Counted from the stretch's first letter, positions 34,855 to 46,121 are shown. The stretch is 64,000 bases of DNA from Phragmites australis (GCF_958298935.1 NC_084929.1:248001-312000), one strand, 5' to 3'. Notes: generated by a model not told the origin, from the letters alone. A program made the numbers and translations.

Positions 34855-37800
34855 ATGGCCTCCGGCTCCGGCCCCGGCCCCGGCCAGCGGCAATCCCCCA
34901 ACCCAGGTACCTGCCTCCCTTCCAATTCTATCATTCTTTTACCGATCGGATTCAATTCGATTTGTCCTTCCAAAAACTCTTACCTTTTTTCGCTTCAGTT
35001 TCTTTCTTTGCAATTGAATTGAATTGAGTTGAGTTGAAATCCTCTCTTGCTTCGATCCTATTGACAACATACGGGGTCGTCGCCTTCTCCTGATGGCTGG
35101 TGGGATGGGATGGGATCTTTGTACCAGGAGCAGCAGCATCAGCAGCAGATGGCGATGGAGCCGGGGCCAAGGAGCTGGTGTTCGAGGCGCCGCCGCAGCC
35201 GATGAGGGAGGAGTACGTCCAGAACGCCGTCAAGTTCCTCTCCCACCCAAAGGTCAGGGGCTCCCCCGTCGTCTACAGGCGATCCTTCCTCGAGAAGAAG
35301 GGCCTCACCACCCAAGAGATCGACGAGGCCTTCCGAAGAGTCCCTGTAAGATCCATCACCTTCTTCTTCTTCTACTCCTCCTCCCCTCCCTATGGCTAAG
35401 ACCACCAACAGCTTCATTCATGTCCTGCCCTTTCTTGCTTTCTGCTGCAGGATTCGCAACCGAGTGCTACTGCTGCTGCTGCTTCACAGCAGCAAGGTAA
35501 GCATTAAGTAAATTAAATCGGCTCCCATTCCTCCCTGTAAAGATAAGGTTTTCTTGCTTGTCTGATCATGCTGATTTCATTAACAAGCTCAGGGAATGCC
35601 TTGTCTTTGTTTGCTTGCTTACAGCTAACAACCAGAGTCAATCCGCTGGCGTGCAAACTTACGCGCCAGTGCAATCTGTGCAACCAGCATCTGGCCCTGT
35701 CGTTCTTCCTACGCAACCCAGATTCAGCTGGTACCAAGCATTCCTTGCTGCAGGGCTGTTGCTTGGTTTTGGTGCTAGTGCTGCTGTCTTTATCAAGGTA
35801 TTACTGCTGACCTCTCTACATGTTATGAATCTTTTCAGCTTAGTAACACAGGTATATTTGCATGTGCGGCGCAGAAACTGTTCCTTCCTAGGCTCAAGTC
35901 CTGGATCCGTAACATCGTAGCAGAAGGCGATGAAACTGAAGGCAGGCAACCTAAGGCCAAGATTGATGATGAAACTGCAGAGGCTGTAAAGGCTTCTGCA
36001 TTGGCTGTTTCTGCTATTGCTAAAACAAACCAGGAGCTGCTTGTTTCAAAGGATGAAGGTTTCACGATACTTGTTCATGATTTGTTTATTCTTTACAGCC
36101 AGTAATGTAATTCACTCTTATGTTATTGTGTTCTTGTTGGCAGAAAAGAAGATACTTGTGACATTAACACAATCTCTAGATTCCCAAGCAAAGGAGTTAA
36201 AATCCTTGACCGAGTCACTAAATCATAGCAGGGAATCCATAAATATTAGCAGGGAGGATAGGTTTTCTCAGTACCGGCCATTGGAAGAGCATGTCCCTCC
36301 TGCTATAAGGAATGGTCAGTATACAAGATTTATGTGGTATTTCATACTTTAGTGTTTCTCTCTTTGCATCAAATAGCTCTATTATCTGAAGAGGTCCACC
36401 TTATGCCGTGACAGGGCTGTGTAAAATCATCTGCATGCAAGCCCTAGATTAGAAAAAGTTAGCTTTCTGGTTTTGATATAATTGTTGACTCTGATATCTA
36501 AGAGAATCTGTTGACTCTGATATCTATGTGAATCTCACCAACACTACCGTTTGTTTGATCACAATGTCCAGGGCCAGTTAACAGTTCATGGAGAACATCT
36601 CAGGTGTGCATTTATAATGTCCATCCCTTATTCCTGTTCCAAAAATATGCTCATGCTTTGAATCATTGTCCTATTTCTGACCACTTTCCCTCTTGTAGCA
36701 AGCTAACATGTATGGTGTGCCAAACAGTGACTTCGGCTCAGGTTGGTATCTTTTGTGAATCTCTATTTTGCCTTACTGAGCCTGGTGTTTCCTTGTTTCT
36801 TGTTACCTACTGTTTGCTTGCTTGAGCAGGGAGGTCTTCGTTTGTGCCAGCACCTACTGAACCTACATCTGGATCATTTTCAAGATCCTATGCTGAGGTA
36901 AGGAGCTGATCAGTTTATAATTGACATACTCTGCAACCGTCGATGGGTTCAGCTGGTTAACACAAAGGGTTGCGACCCATGAGACCTGAGTTTCATCCCC
37001 ATCGGGCACACACCGGGTGGAAAAAAAAAATAACCTAGTCAAATAGATACTAATTGGCATCCATATAACATCTATCAAATTAGCTGGATTGACTTGTTGA
37101 TGCACAATCTGATGTTGCACATTCACTTTAACCAACTTTCTTGGACAGCTAGTGCTGGCTGGCAGCCAACCTTTGAAGTTTCTGGATGTTTTTCACATCT
37201 GGGTTGATCAACTCGTGAAAATACCACATTTTGCAAATCAGCTAGAAATGGTTGTGTAGCCTGAAGGGAGCTGTTTGCAAATCAGCCATATGTTAATTCT
37301 TGCTTCTGTATTTTTTTTTTTTTTGGGAAAAATTGCCCTGGTAGCATTATATTTGAAGGGAAGCATGTGTCCTATTATAACTTGAACCACCACCCTGATT
37401 GTATTTTTGTGCTTTGAACAGACGATGTCTACTGCACAACGAGATAGGTCTTCTGGGAGTAAGGTGAGAGGGTGCCCCCTTGTCTGTTGCTTTTACTGCC
37501 ATAATGATTTCTTTGAGTTTAAACTAACTTTCATTTTGTTTTTGTTTTTCTTATAAAAAAAGCCATGGGAGATGCAGCAATATTCACAGCAGAGGCCTGG
37601 TTATGGGTCCAACTCCCAGTTGAGTGATGATGGATCACACTCTGAAGCCCAGGACAACTATGCTCCTCCATACCACCAGAATGGGAAGGGCCCTGATTTT
37701 CAAGCAGATGTGCCTAGGCCTCTGGCCTACAACACTGGGGTTGAGGAAAGGCCGCCGCCTCAGCGGCGCTGGGTGCCCCCTCAGCCTCCAGGTGTTGTGA

Positions 37801-38000
37801 TGCCCGAAGCAGCAGCCGCCATTCGTCAACCAAAGACCCTTCAAAAGCAACCCTCCAGCGAAGGAGCTGAGGCAGCTGGTGAGATGCAGGTGAATGGTGC
37901 ACCAAGTGCGTCTGCTGTTGACGCTGATGTGCCAGTTAATGGTGGCACTGAAAGTGATGCTGGGCGTAGCGAGATCGAAGAACACCCAGAAGCCATCTAA
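34855..38000 (+). CDS. PEX14: Peroxin 14, peroxisomal docking protein
   Basis: Eleven coding exons: 34855-34906, 35128-35345, 35451-35496, 35625-35797, 35875-36058, 36144-36314, 36572-36603, 36699-36741, 36830-36897, 37422-37463, 37563-38000; they sum to 1,467 nt (488 aa). The conserved N-terminal PEX14 domain is at about residues 35-90 (MREEYVQNAVKFLSHPKVRG, SFLEKKGLTTQEIDEAFRRV), which binds the WxxxF motifs of PEX5. One hydrophobic segment at about 140-162 (WYQAFLAAGLLLGFGASAAV) anchors it in the peroxisomal membrane, followed by basic LPRLKSWIRNIV. A coiled-coil region (ILVTLTQSLDSQAKELKSL) and a Pro/Ser/Gln-rich tail complete it. PEX14 forms the docking complex with PEX13 for import of PTS1 and PTS2 cargo. 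The start was chosen as the first ATG in a GC-rich leader. A SINE lies in the intron before exon 10, and transposon palindromes end about 300 bp upstream. Confidence 0.96.
36938..37030 (+). mobile_element. tRNA-derived SINE in a PEX14 intron
   Basis: The segment reads GGTTCAGCTGGTTAACAC (box A-like), then GACCTGAGTTTCATCCCC (degenerate box B), then ATCGGGCACACACCGGGTGG and a run of ten A, the layout of tRNA-related plant SINEs. It lies in the 36898-37421 intron in the sense orientation. Confidence 0.6.
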
Positions 38001-38925
38001 GTAAAATCAAGACCAACCAAGAACCGAGAAGCAACCCAGGCTTAGAGATTCTGGTACATCCGGGATACGTTTTCTGAATAATATCTGTATCACAACAGCG
38101 GCAGAGCAGCAAAAGATGGATACCCATAATGCAATAAGTTGCAATTAATTGTTGATACGTGTTGTATATTTAGATTAATGCTACTGTGTACACTCGAAAA
38201 CATATCAAGAAGATTTCTAATTTTGTATGGCTGTGCATTTAGGTGCTTACAGAATCTGCTTGTGAATTGTGTTGTCTTTAGGTCTTGAGCAAAATGGAGA
38301 TGCTCGTTTGTTTAGGTGTTCTCCAGCAGATTGTATTCTGGGTCTGCCCGCAGCATTCAATCTGGCATTTCTGTTGTGCACGCATCATCGGTTGCTGCTC
38401 TGGAGCAGGGACTTCCTCTGTTGTGCATAAGCCGCATGACTGTCTGCAGGAAGGGTATTTCAGTGGAAATTGGACTGAAGGATCCAATTGCTTGTTCATA
38501 AAATTACCAGCAGTCTGCTAAAAGTTTTTTCTTCTGGCTGCAAGATGTTACAACTAGTAATAGGATTGCAATTGCTATTGTTGTCCCAGATCGAAGATGG
38601 AACATCCATCCTAGGTTTGCAGTTGCAGGCCTAATCAGCTACAGAAGCACATTACTTGAGAACAAGGTAAGGCATAAGGAAGGATACTGCATAGCCTAAT
38701 TTTGTACTACCATTACAAATAGAGGTCTGCAATTACATGACTGACTAGATCTAGATGAGAAACTAGGAAACTAGGAAGGATTGCAGCTGCTGGCATGGGC
38801 TGGAGGATCCACGCTACAAAAGACTGAAAATCAACAGCTGCAGCAAGCTGATGAGTACCAGAAGCCATCATCAACTAGCAAAGGGTCAAACAGAGATGAT
38901 AACCATCCATACAAGACTACAGAGC
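38001..38925. other. PEX14 3' UTR and convergent intergenic DNA
   Basis: The first few hundred bases after the TAA are probably PEX14 3' UTR (AT-rich, TTGTATATTTAG). Short frames around 38285-38520 occur on both strands with no domain. The convergent gene ends at 38926. Confidence 0.5.
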
Positions 38926-40074
38926 TTAATGGTGATGAGCAGTGGAAGAAGCACCCTTGAGCATCTTGTCAACCTTGGCCAGAAGACCTTGCATTTCTGC
39001 CACAAGATTACCCATGGCCGGCTTTGCTTCTTCAGGTGAGTTGGCCGCCTTAAACGATGCGGACGAGATCATCATCTCAAGGTTCTTCCTAATGTCCGTG
39101 AGCGGGAGCTTTGGGACATTGAGCGTGATCGGAGGGAGATCCTGGAGGCGTGCTGCGCCTAGAAAAAGAGTCTTGGCGCACCTGTAGGCAGCCTCTGCTT
39201 CAGCCCTGGTGGCAAACACGACACGCGCGCTGGCGCTGCGCTCGCCTCTGGCGATGGCAGGCTCGGAGTCGGAGTGGATGACCAAGCCAAACCTGCGGAA
39301 TGTGGAGAGAAGCTCGTCTTTGGAAGGCAGAGGAGTGCCCTCTGCAAAGTCCAGGACAAGTGCCACCGGATTCCTGAAATGCTGCGCTTGCTCCTCCTCC
39401 TTCATCTTCTTCTTCTTCCTCCTCTCACCATTTGCCGCATTGATAAAGAAATCTGCTTGCGATGCCATCTTCATCTTGTGTGCAGCTTCTTCAAGTGCTG
39501 CAGCATTCTCCATTGCGTCATCTTGTTGCTTGGTAGCAGCAGCAGCTTGGGGATTCTTCCTCTTCTTGGCTAGCGCTGACCCTGGGGCTGGGGATCCATG
39601 AGCCATGGGTATGGCAGGGCCTGCACTGAGGTTGCGCGAGCCGGCGGAATCGGAAGGAGGATTGGCGAAGGAGGTGGAGACCCTCCTCCTGTACAGGGCG
39701 AGGAAACGGAGGGCCGGCGCATCGACCTGGGCAGCGCTGGGGCCGGTGGAGTCCAGGTCCGGGAGCGCGGCGGCGTGGAGAGCCGACAGCACATCCGCGG
39801 CGCAGACATTGGGCGGCGGCTCCTCCTCCTCCTGGACGCCGTCGTCGTCATCTGTGTCGGTGTCGGTGTAGGGAGCGGAGAGGTACCTGCTCCTCCTGCG
39901 CGCGCGCTTGGCCTCTCTTGCAACGGCGATGGCGGAGGCGGGAGGTGGTGGGGTCAGCTGGATATTGGTTTCCATGCTAGGGTGGCGCCGGGGAGGAGAC
40001 GGCGAGGAGGAAAGGGGAGGAGGAGGAGGAGTGAAGTGAGACTTGTGGAGCTCGGCTCGAGCTCCAGTCGTCAT
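38926..40074 (-). CDS. Intronless PWWP-protein-like gene lacking the PWWP domain (382 aa)
   Basis: A single uninterrupted frame starts at the ATG at 40074 (MTTGARAELHKSH); a second candidate start is METNIQL about 33 codons in. The sequence has a basic KRARRRSRYLSAPYT motif like that in PWWP-domain proteins, an acidic DTDTDDDDG stretch, Ala-rich helices (ADVLSALHAAAL), a basic KKRKNPQ and ERRKKKKMKEEE, and a C-terminal module NPVALVLDFAEGTPLPSKDE, STFRRFGLVIHSDS and ARVVFATRAEAEAAY. That module matches the RRM-like C-terminal region of plant PWWP proteins. The PWWP methyl-lysine reader itself is absent. The lack of introns and near-complete frame suggest a retro-derived or truncated paralogue. 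Nuclear localisation and chromatin association are inferred from the family and basic motifs only. Confidence 0.72.
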   Translation of the reverse strand: MTTGARAELHKSHFTPPPPPLSSSPSPPRRHPSMETNIQLTPPPPASAIAVAREAKRARRRSRYLSAPYTDTDTDDDDGVQEEEEPPPNVCAADVLSALHAAALPDLDSTGPSAAQVDAPALRFLALYRRRVSTSFANPPSDSAGSRNLSAGPAIPMAHGSPAPGSALAKKRKNPQAAAATKQQDDAMENAAALEEAAHKMKMASQADFFINAANGERRKKKKMKEEEQAQHFRNPVALVLDFAEGTPLPSKDELLSTFRRFGLVIHSDSEPAIARGERSASARVVFATRAEAEAAYRCAKTLFLGAARLQDLPPITLNVPKLPLTDIRKNLEMMISSASFKAANSPEEAKPAMGNLVAEMQGLLAKVDKMLKGASSTAHHH

Positions 40075-40507
40075 GCTCCTCTGCTCACCAAGTGAAGTGC
40101 CTGCGCCTGCCTCTCCCTGCCTTTTCCTTCCACGTGTACATGCTCCTCCTGCTCACCTCAACAACACTAGCCACTTGTCGTTTTTTCTTGCTTGAAAAAA
40201 ATGATATTTCAATTAAAAAAGCACCACTTCACTCGCTAAGATTAAATTTTCACAACCCCGTTTTCGTTTATGAAATTTCCTTTAAGAAACATTTTCCCAT
40301 ATGAATGGGAATGGGAATGGAAATGGAATCCGATACAATCAGTCATACTCTAGAGACTACAAATAGATGGACCTTTTGCCCCCTTAGACCGAACCCAACG
40401 GGTTCCCGTCCCGGGGCTCATTCCCTTCGCGATGGGAAAACGCCCGAGACGGGAACGGGAGACGATGCCCAACGGCATCCCTTCCCGGCGCGGCGTGGGA
40501 TGGGAAA

Positions 40508-40543
40508 GGAGAGAGGTTCCCTCGGCCGTGGGAACCTCTCTCC
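40508..40543. repeat. Perfect 14-bp hairpin near the left transposon end
   Basis: GGAGAGAGGTTCCC (40508-40521), 8-nt spacer, then its exact inverse GGGAACCTCTCTCC (40530-40543). It lies about 120 bp inside the left terminus of the Harbinger element. Confidence 0.9.
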
Positions 40544-41189
40544 GTTCCCTTCGCGCAGAAGGAGAGTGGGGAAGGCTCGGGCAGTTGGCGTCGCGCGCTG
40601 GTGCGGAAGACGCGGAGAGGAGAAGCGGAGGCGGCGCGAGCAGGGATGACGGCGGCGCAAGGGTGGGCGCGCGTTGGAGTCGGGGCAGGTGGCCAGTTCG
40701 ACCGCGCGGGGAGGGCAGCGTCGACGTCGCAAGAGGCGGCCAAGCGGCGAAGAGTGGAATCGACGGAAGGTACGACCGATTTGCCCTATGCTTGCTTTGG
40801 ATCCGGGGTTGGGGAGGTTCGAAGAATGGATGTGGTGAATGGATAGGGTACGACGTCGATTAGGTCACAAGGGTCCTCGGTTTCTCCTCCGGGGACGGAT
40901 GGTCCGGGGCCTCTGGGGACCGGCGCAGGGGTCGGGAGGCGGCGACGTCGGTCGATTGACAGCGGTGTAGTCACCATTGATTTGCCGTCCGACTTGGGGG
41001 AAGGGGCGATGGGGTAGCGGGGAAGGGGTGCGGTGATGGCGGCGTCACAGGGGGTGATGGGTTCTGTGCAGCGGCCTATGGCTGAGGACTTGTGGGAGAG
41101 TGCACGGGGTACGGCCCCAGGTGACCTTGCGTTTCCAGCGGGAATGGGTTCTCATCGGGCTCATGGGATTCCCGTGGTGCATGATGTAG

Positions 41190-41585
41190 ATGGATGCGGC
41201 AGCTCTGGCGGCACTAGTCTCCATGATGCAAGACCATGTCCAGGAGGCGGCCGACGCTTTGAAGAAGTTAGCGAACGACAACTTGAGCCCAGAGAACACA
41301 CCAGCGGCCATCGACCTGAACATGACGCTGCTAGAAGTGGATGCCATTGTTGGCGATTTGGGTCAGCTCGTCTTCCAGGTGGAGGATGCGCTGCGCCGGT
41401 CCTCTCTGTCCGTGCCTACTGACGAGGTGGACAGAAGTAGTGTGGGGGAGGAAGAAGACCCATGGCTATCCTTGAACAACGACGGCAATGACATGGAGCA
41501 TTCGGAATGGAGCACGCATGAGGTGCTTTGTTCCAGTACTGAGGATGGCGGGTCCGTTGAGTCCGATAGATCGTGGCGCCTCTAA
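41190..41585 (+). CDS. Hypothetical 131-aa protein inside the Harbinger element
   Basis: An uninterrupted frame starts MDAAALAALVSMMQDHVQEA and has an amphipathic helical N-terminal half (ALKKLANDNLSPEN, MTLLEVDAIVGDLGQLVFQV) and an acidic Ser-rich C-terminus ending SDRSWRL. The helix pattern could form a small coiled coil. It lies between the left terminus and ORF1, on the same strand as ORF1, and remains open although its neighbours are broken. I recognise no family. It could be a captured host exon, a leader ORF, or chance. Confidence 0.4.
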   Translation: MDAAALAALVSMMQDHVQEAADALKKLANDNLSPENTPAAIDLNMTLLEVDAIVGDLGQLVFQVEDALRRSSLSVPTDEVDRSSVGEEEDPWLSLNNDGNDMEHSEWSTHEVLCSSTEDGGSVESDRSWRL

Positions 41586-42476
41586 TCTAGTGGCACGTTA
41601 GGTTTGAAAGGTACGAGGGTGGTGTCCTCCATTTGTGCGATATGCGTCTGCTGCTATGAGTTCCTTTGGTACCTTTGAAATTAGCTTTGTTGTCTGCTTA
41701 AGCTGTGTAATGAACTGAATTGGAATCATGTATGATTGGTGGTGTCCTGTGTGGCCATTTCAATGATGGAGGTCCTGTCTGGCCATTTCTGTTTGTGCAC
41801 AATAATTCAACTGCTTTGGAAGATTGTTGTCCCCATTTGGTGCAAAATGGTATGAATAGACTCTTGTATGCATAGGTTGCCGAAGCAGTGGGGGGGGGGG
41901 GTTTGTTTACAGTACATTGGCCAATGTATTTCATTGTATGTTTCAGGTGTTTGAGATAAATGGTTAATGGTCCTGAATAGAACTATATTTTGTTTGTGAG
42001 GGCATGCCATGCGTGTTTGATTGATGCTTAAGGAGGGTTGCAATGGGGCAGTGCAGATAGGTATGTATGTGCCGACTGCACATACATAAGGTTTCAAAGG
42101 GCATGGTATGCCTATACTCTTGTTTCATTAGGTTCTAGATGTTGGTTGGTGGTGTTGTTACCCAAGGGCCATGGGTTTGAGAGTCTTGGTTCCTATATTC
42201 TGGTATGACTTGCTAGGAGGAACCTTTTGCGAGGGTTATAGTGTAGGACAATGTTTTCTGATTGTTAGGTTACAGCTATTTGTGGAAAATGGTTCATAAA
42301 GCATGTGTTGTGCAATGTGGTAGTTCAGTATCAGTGGGGTAGTACCTTCGGTTGAGTACCTTTAGTCCTGATGCATTGCTTCTGCGCCTATGCTTCCACT
42401 TACTTATAAGATTGTGGCCATATTCAGTGTTTGCTTTGTCATAAATTATGTACCTTAACTTATTTGAAGGGGCGGT

Positions 42477-43608
42477 ATGGATCCTTTTTACGAGAGTATC
42501 CTTCAGGACGGTTTCGACCGTATGACTTGGGGGGGGGGGGTCCGGAGATGGGTACCCAGGGGGGTCCTCTGACGTTCCCGAAGCAGACTTCTCGTAGTTC
42601 TCACAGGCTACGAATCCTGGAGGACATTCGGATATAGGGCAGTTCAGTCTTGGAAGCGATGAGAAGGGTAGGAAGAAGGTTACCTCGAAGAAGAAGAAGA
42701 AGGTGGACGCGAAAACTGATAGAACCAAGTGGACTGACAAGGAAGATGAGTTGTTGGTGTCGGCATGGCTTAATGTGAGCCAAGATCCGGTTGTGGGCAC
42801 AGATCAGTCGAAAGAGACCTATTGGGGCTGTATCGCAAAGTACTTCAACACAAATAAAAAGGAAAGCATGATGCCTAGGACCGACAAAGCGCTGATAAAT
42901 CATATGAAGTTGATCATTGATGCTGTGACGAAATTTACGGTGCATTACAGGAAGGTAGAGCAGTTGAATCCGAGTGGCACCAATGAACGTGACAAGGTAA
43001 CAATAATTGCGGCAACGTTTTGCAATGGTATTGTCCCTTGATTTGCAAGCATACCCGACTGACTTCTATGTTTTTTCCAGATGGCTCGAGCCTGCACCGC
43101 ATATAAAGCACTTGAGGGCAAACCATTCGCGTACACCCACTGTTGGGTGCTGCTGGCCGACCACCCTAAGTGGCACGCACACGAATCGGTAAAGGCGCAG
43201 AAGGTCTAGGATGTTGTGGACGCCCAGTGCAGCCAAGCTGCGGGCAACGACGTCCCAAATGATGCGGCTTCGAACGCGTCAACGGACCTTCCCCGTCCTA
43301 TTGGCCGTGACCAAGCGAAAGCTTCCTGTGCGTGCAAGTCACCGTCCACCTCGTCACTTCCCACCGTTTCCGGAGGTGTGTATGAACGACAACCGCAGGA
43401 CCTCAGTGAAACGAAGAAGGTGATGGTCGAGCTTAAGAAGGAACAGCTCGAGGTGATGCGACTCCAAGCCACGGTCCGAGTCAATGACCAAGACGAACGT
43501 ATTATGAAGGTTGACTTGGACAGTGTTACCGGCCCCCTACGCGAGTACTATAGGAAGCGCCAGGAAGACATATTGGTGCGGTGGAAGCTCCTACAAAACC
43601 ATTCTTAG
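42477..43608 (+). pseudogene. Harbinger ORF1 (Myb/SANT-like DNA-binding protein), broken
   Basis: The start MDPFYESILQDGFDRMTWGG is typical of grass PIF/Pong ORF1. A run of 12 G at 42529-42540 puts the frame off by one, and TAG near 42594 interrupts the continuing frame. The conserved trihelix/Myb-like part follows: DRTKWTDKEDELLVSAWLNV, TYWGCIAKYFNTNKK. An intron is evident: donor after 42996 (GACAAG/GTAACA) and acceptor before 43081. The second exon continues MARACTAYKALEGKPFAYTH, CWVLLADHPKW, has TAG at 43207-43209, and ends in a helical tail (MVELKKEQLEVMRLQATVRV). ORF1 helps the transposase bind DNA and enter the nucleus in Pong-type elements. This copy cannot encode a full product. Confidence 0.8.
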
Positions 43609-44041
43609 CTTGGTTGCAGTGCATGCGGACGTGTGGTTTTTTTAATCATCGGTTATGTCTTATTTGGATTGTAATAATTATCTTGGACATGTATTTCTTC
43701 TGTCTGTGTGGAACCTTGAAACATACAACTTTCCTTTGTAATATTGCTCAGACACAAGTGCTGGTTCGCTGCTTATATGCATTGAACTTGGTACATTCAG
43801 TTGTGCTATTATGCATTGAACTTGGTACATTCAGGATGTTGTGTTGCATTGTTTGCAGTACATTCATTTCTTCCTGATGACAGTACCACGCATGACAACC
43901 ATCTCAGTTTGCACTAGCTAAGCATGATGCACGATGCATACTTAGGGCACAGAACTGCCCAGACATTAAGGACCATGGGAGATAAAAACCGAACTACATG
44001 CAACTACCTAAATTATGGAATACATAGTTGGGATCAGTCTA

Positions 44042-45392
44042 CTATGCACCATGAATACTCCAGAGGTGCTCAACAAGGTCGTCACGCAATTGGTGGTGCA
44101 TTGCACGGTTCCTGATAGCTTGAGTCGCTTTGACATAATGCAGCACGCCTTCATCAACATTTCGATGGACTTGAGTTGGTTCCCCCATATAGTCGAACAC
44201 CTGCACCGTGGATGCGCTTCCACGCTCGTTCTCAATTATCATGTTGTGCATAATGACACAGGCGGTCATGATATTATGCAATGTGGATTGATCCCATACT
44301 CTAGCTGATCCGCGTACAATAGCAAACCTAGCTTGCAAGACACCAAATGCACGCTCGACATCCTTGCGGACAGATGCTTGCATGGCGGAGAAATGGATGC
44401 TCTTGTTGCCTCTTGATGCAGGAATTGCCTTCACTATGGTCGCCCATTCGGGGTATATGCCGTCGCCGAGGTAGTATCCCATGTCATACCTGTTACCATT
44501 GATAGTGTACGACACGGTTGGGGCAGTCCCATCGGTAAGCCTGGTATATAAGTTAGACTGGTGCAAAACATTTATATCATTTAGACTACTAGGCATCCCA
44601 AAGAAAACATGCCAAATCCATAAGTCATATGACGCAACCGCCTCCAAAAACTATAGAAGGCTTGCGAGTATGGCCTGTATATGCACCATGCCACGCTTTG
44701 GGACAGTTCTTCCATACCCAATGCATGCAGTCGATGCTCCCCAGCATCCCGGGGAACCCACGCCACTCGCCTTCTGCCAGGAGACGCGCGGTGTCAACTT
44801 CAGTGGGAGCACACAGATATTCATCTCCGAACACCTCCACAATAGCCTACACAAATTTCCGCAATGCCAGCATCGCCGTGCTCACCCCTATCCGCACATA
44901 CTCGTCAACTGCATCGAAACTGACGCCGTATGCTAGTTGCCGGATCGCCGCTGTCATTTTTTGCAACGGGCTAAGGCCGAGCTTCCCCGTTGCATCCCTT
45001 CCCTGCCGGAACCAGGCGTCATGCTCCTCCACAGCGGCCGCAATACGCAAGAACAAACGCCGCGTCATACAAAACCTGGTTCCAGAAACATTCATTAGTC
45101 AGTGTACACAATGTTGCTTACGTCCTGCATTACAAATACACACTTACCTCCGCCGAAACAGGACATCACTGTACACAGGGTTGTCGGCGAAGTAGTCGTT
45201 GTAGAGCCTAGCAGCACCTTCGCGGTGATGACGGTCTATAACCGCATGGCCCAGCATGGACCCACGCTGACAGCTACGACACACCGCTGCTGCTTGTTCC
45301 TCCTCGATGGCAATAAGCAGAAGCAGCTTGTCCTCTTCGTCACTCGAATCCAAGGAGAACATCAGCATTTCCTCCGAATCTGAAGAGCTCAT
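44042..45392 (-). pseudogene. Harbinger DDE transposase (HARBI1-like), broken
   Basis: Exon 1 runs from ATG at 45392 (MSSSDSEEMLMFSLDSSDEE) to the donor after 45148; exon 2 starts at 45075 (FCMTRRLFLRIAAAVEE). Catalytic acidic residues are visible: Asp in GSIDCMHW, Asp in NDINVL, Glu in [10 protein letters not shown]. Two lesions are clear: an in-frame TAG at 44847-44849 after LALRKFV, and an extra T in a T run near 44638 that shifts PSIVF away from [13 protein letters not shown]. The remaining frame runs to TAG at 44042-44044. The domain is Pfam DDE_Tnp_4 type. The protein cuts and pastes the element at TTA/TAA sites with ORF1. Confidence 0.88.
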
Positions 45393-45775
45393 TCTGTATT
45401 TGCAATACGTGGAACTAGTGTGAGTCCCCTTTGAGGAGGCCGACCCTTTTATAGTAGTACAAATCTTCCTTGAGAAGCCACACTTGAATAGCTTCCTTTG
45501 CAAGCCGCTCGAAAAGTCCAACGTTTCCTTCCACGGGAAGCCTGTACACATTCAACACTCTCACCCGTACTGCATACTCCCGTAAATGCAACATATACAC
45601 GCATAACTCGTGAAAATACGATTTCGGTTACAAAAATTATATAATATTGGAAGTCTGTTGGGGAAGGGAATGCTGTTGGAGTGTAGGATCATGAAGGGAA
45701 TGAATATTGAAAGGGAATCCTGCCGGGAAGAGATTTTGGAGTGGGAAGGGAAGGAAACGGTTGGGATTGGTTTTA

Positions 45776-46121
45776 GGCCATCTCCAGCGGGAGAGGCTTT
45801 TCCGGCCGTATCACTGTGCGAACTAATCATTTCGTACTTTGCCGATCGGGAGCCAGCGGTATGCGTCTCCAACGGATTCGGCTTCGAGTCCAACAATGAA
45901 GCCGACGATGGGAGGAGGCTAGCAAATTTGCGGCCGGATAAAGTCTCTATCACTGTTTATAGCGTATGCACGTGGGTCTGGAGGGAGGAGGAGAGTGATG
46001 AAAGGAAAGAAATATGGTAGCTGCTGGAGATGAAAAAAATAGAAGATGTTGTAATAGTGTTAGGAGATATAGTAATAGTATTATAGAGGATGAATTTTTA
46101 GAATATCTGTTGGAGATGATT
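45776..46121. mobile_element. Tourist-like MITE abutting the Harbinger element
   Basis: Left end GGCCATCTCCAGCGG and right end CTGTTGGAGATGATT are imperfect inverses. TTA lies at 45773-45775, shared with the Harbinger right duplication, and TTA follows the right end at 46122. About 346 bp, non-coding; a third GGAGATGA copy lies inside near 46025. Confidence 0.55.

Larger units (their letters stand above)
40387..45772. mobile_element. PIF/Harbinger-type DNA transposon (5.4 kb), decayed
   Basis: TSD TTA occurs at 40384-40386 and 45773-45775. The left terminus GACCGAACCCAACGGGTTCC and the inverse of the right terminus, AACCAATCCCAACCGTTTCC, match at 15 of 20 positions. The element carries the two proteins expected of PIF/Pong elements, in convergent orientation: a Myb/SANT-like ORF1 (+) and a DDE transposase (-). 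Both have stops and frameshifts. A third open frame (41190-41585) lies before ORF1. Length and 3-bp TWA-type duplication fit the superfamily. Confidence 0.85.
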
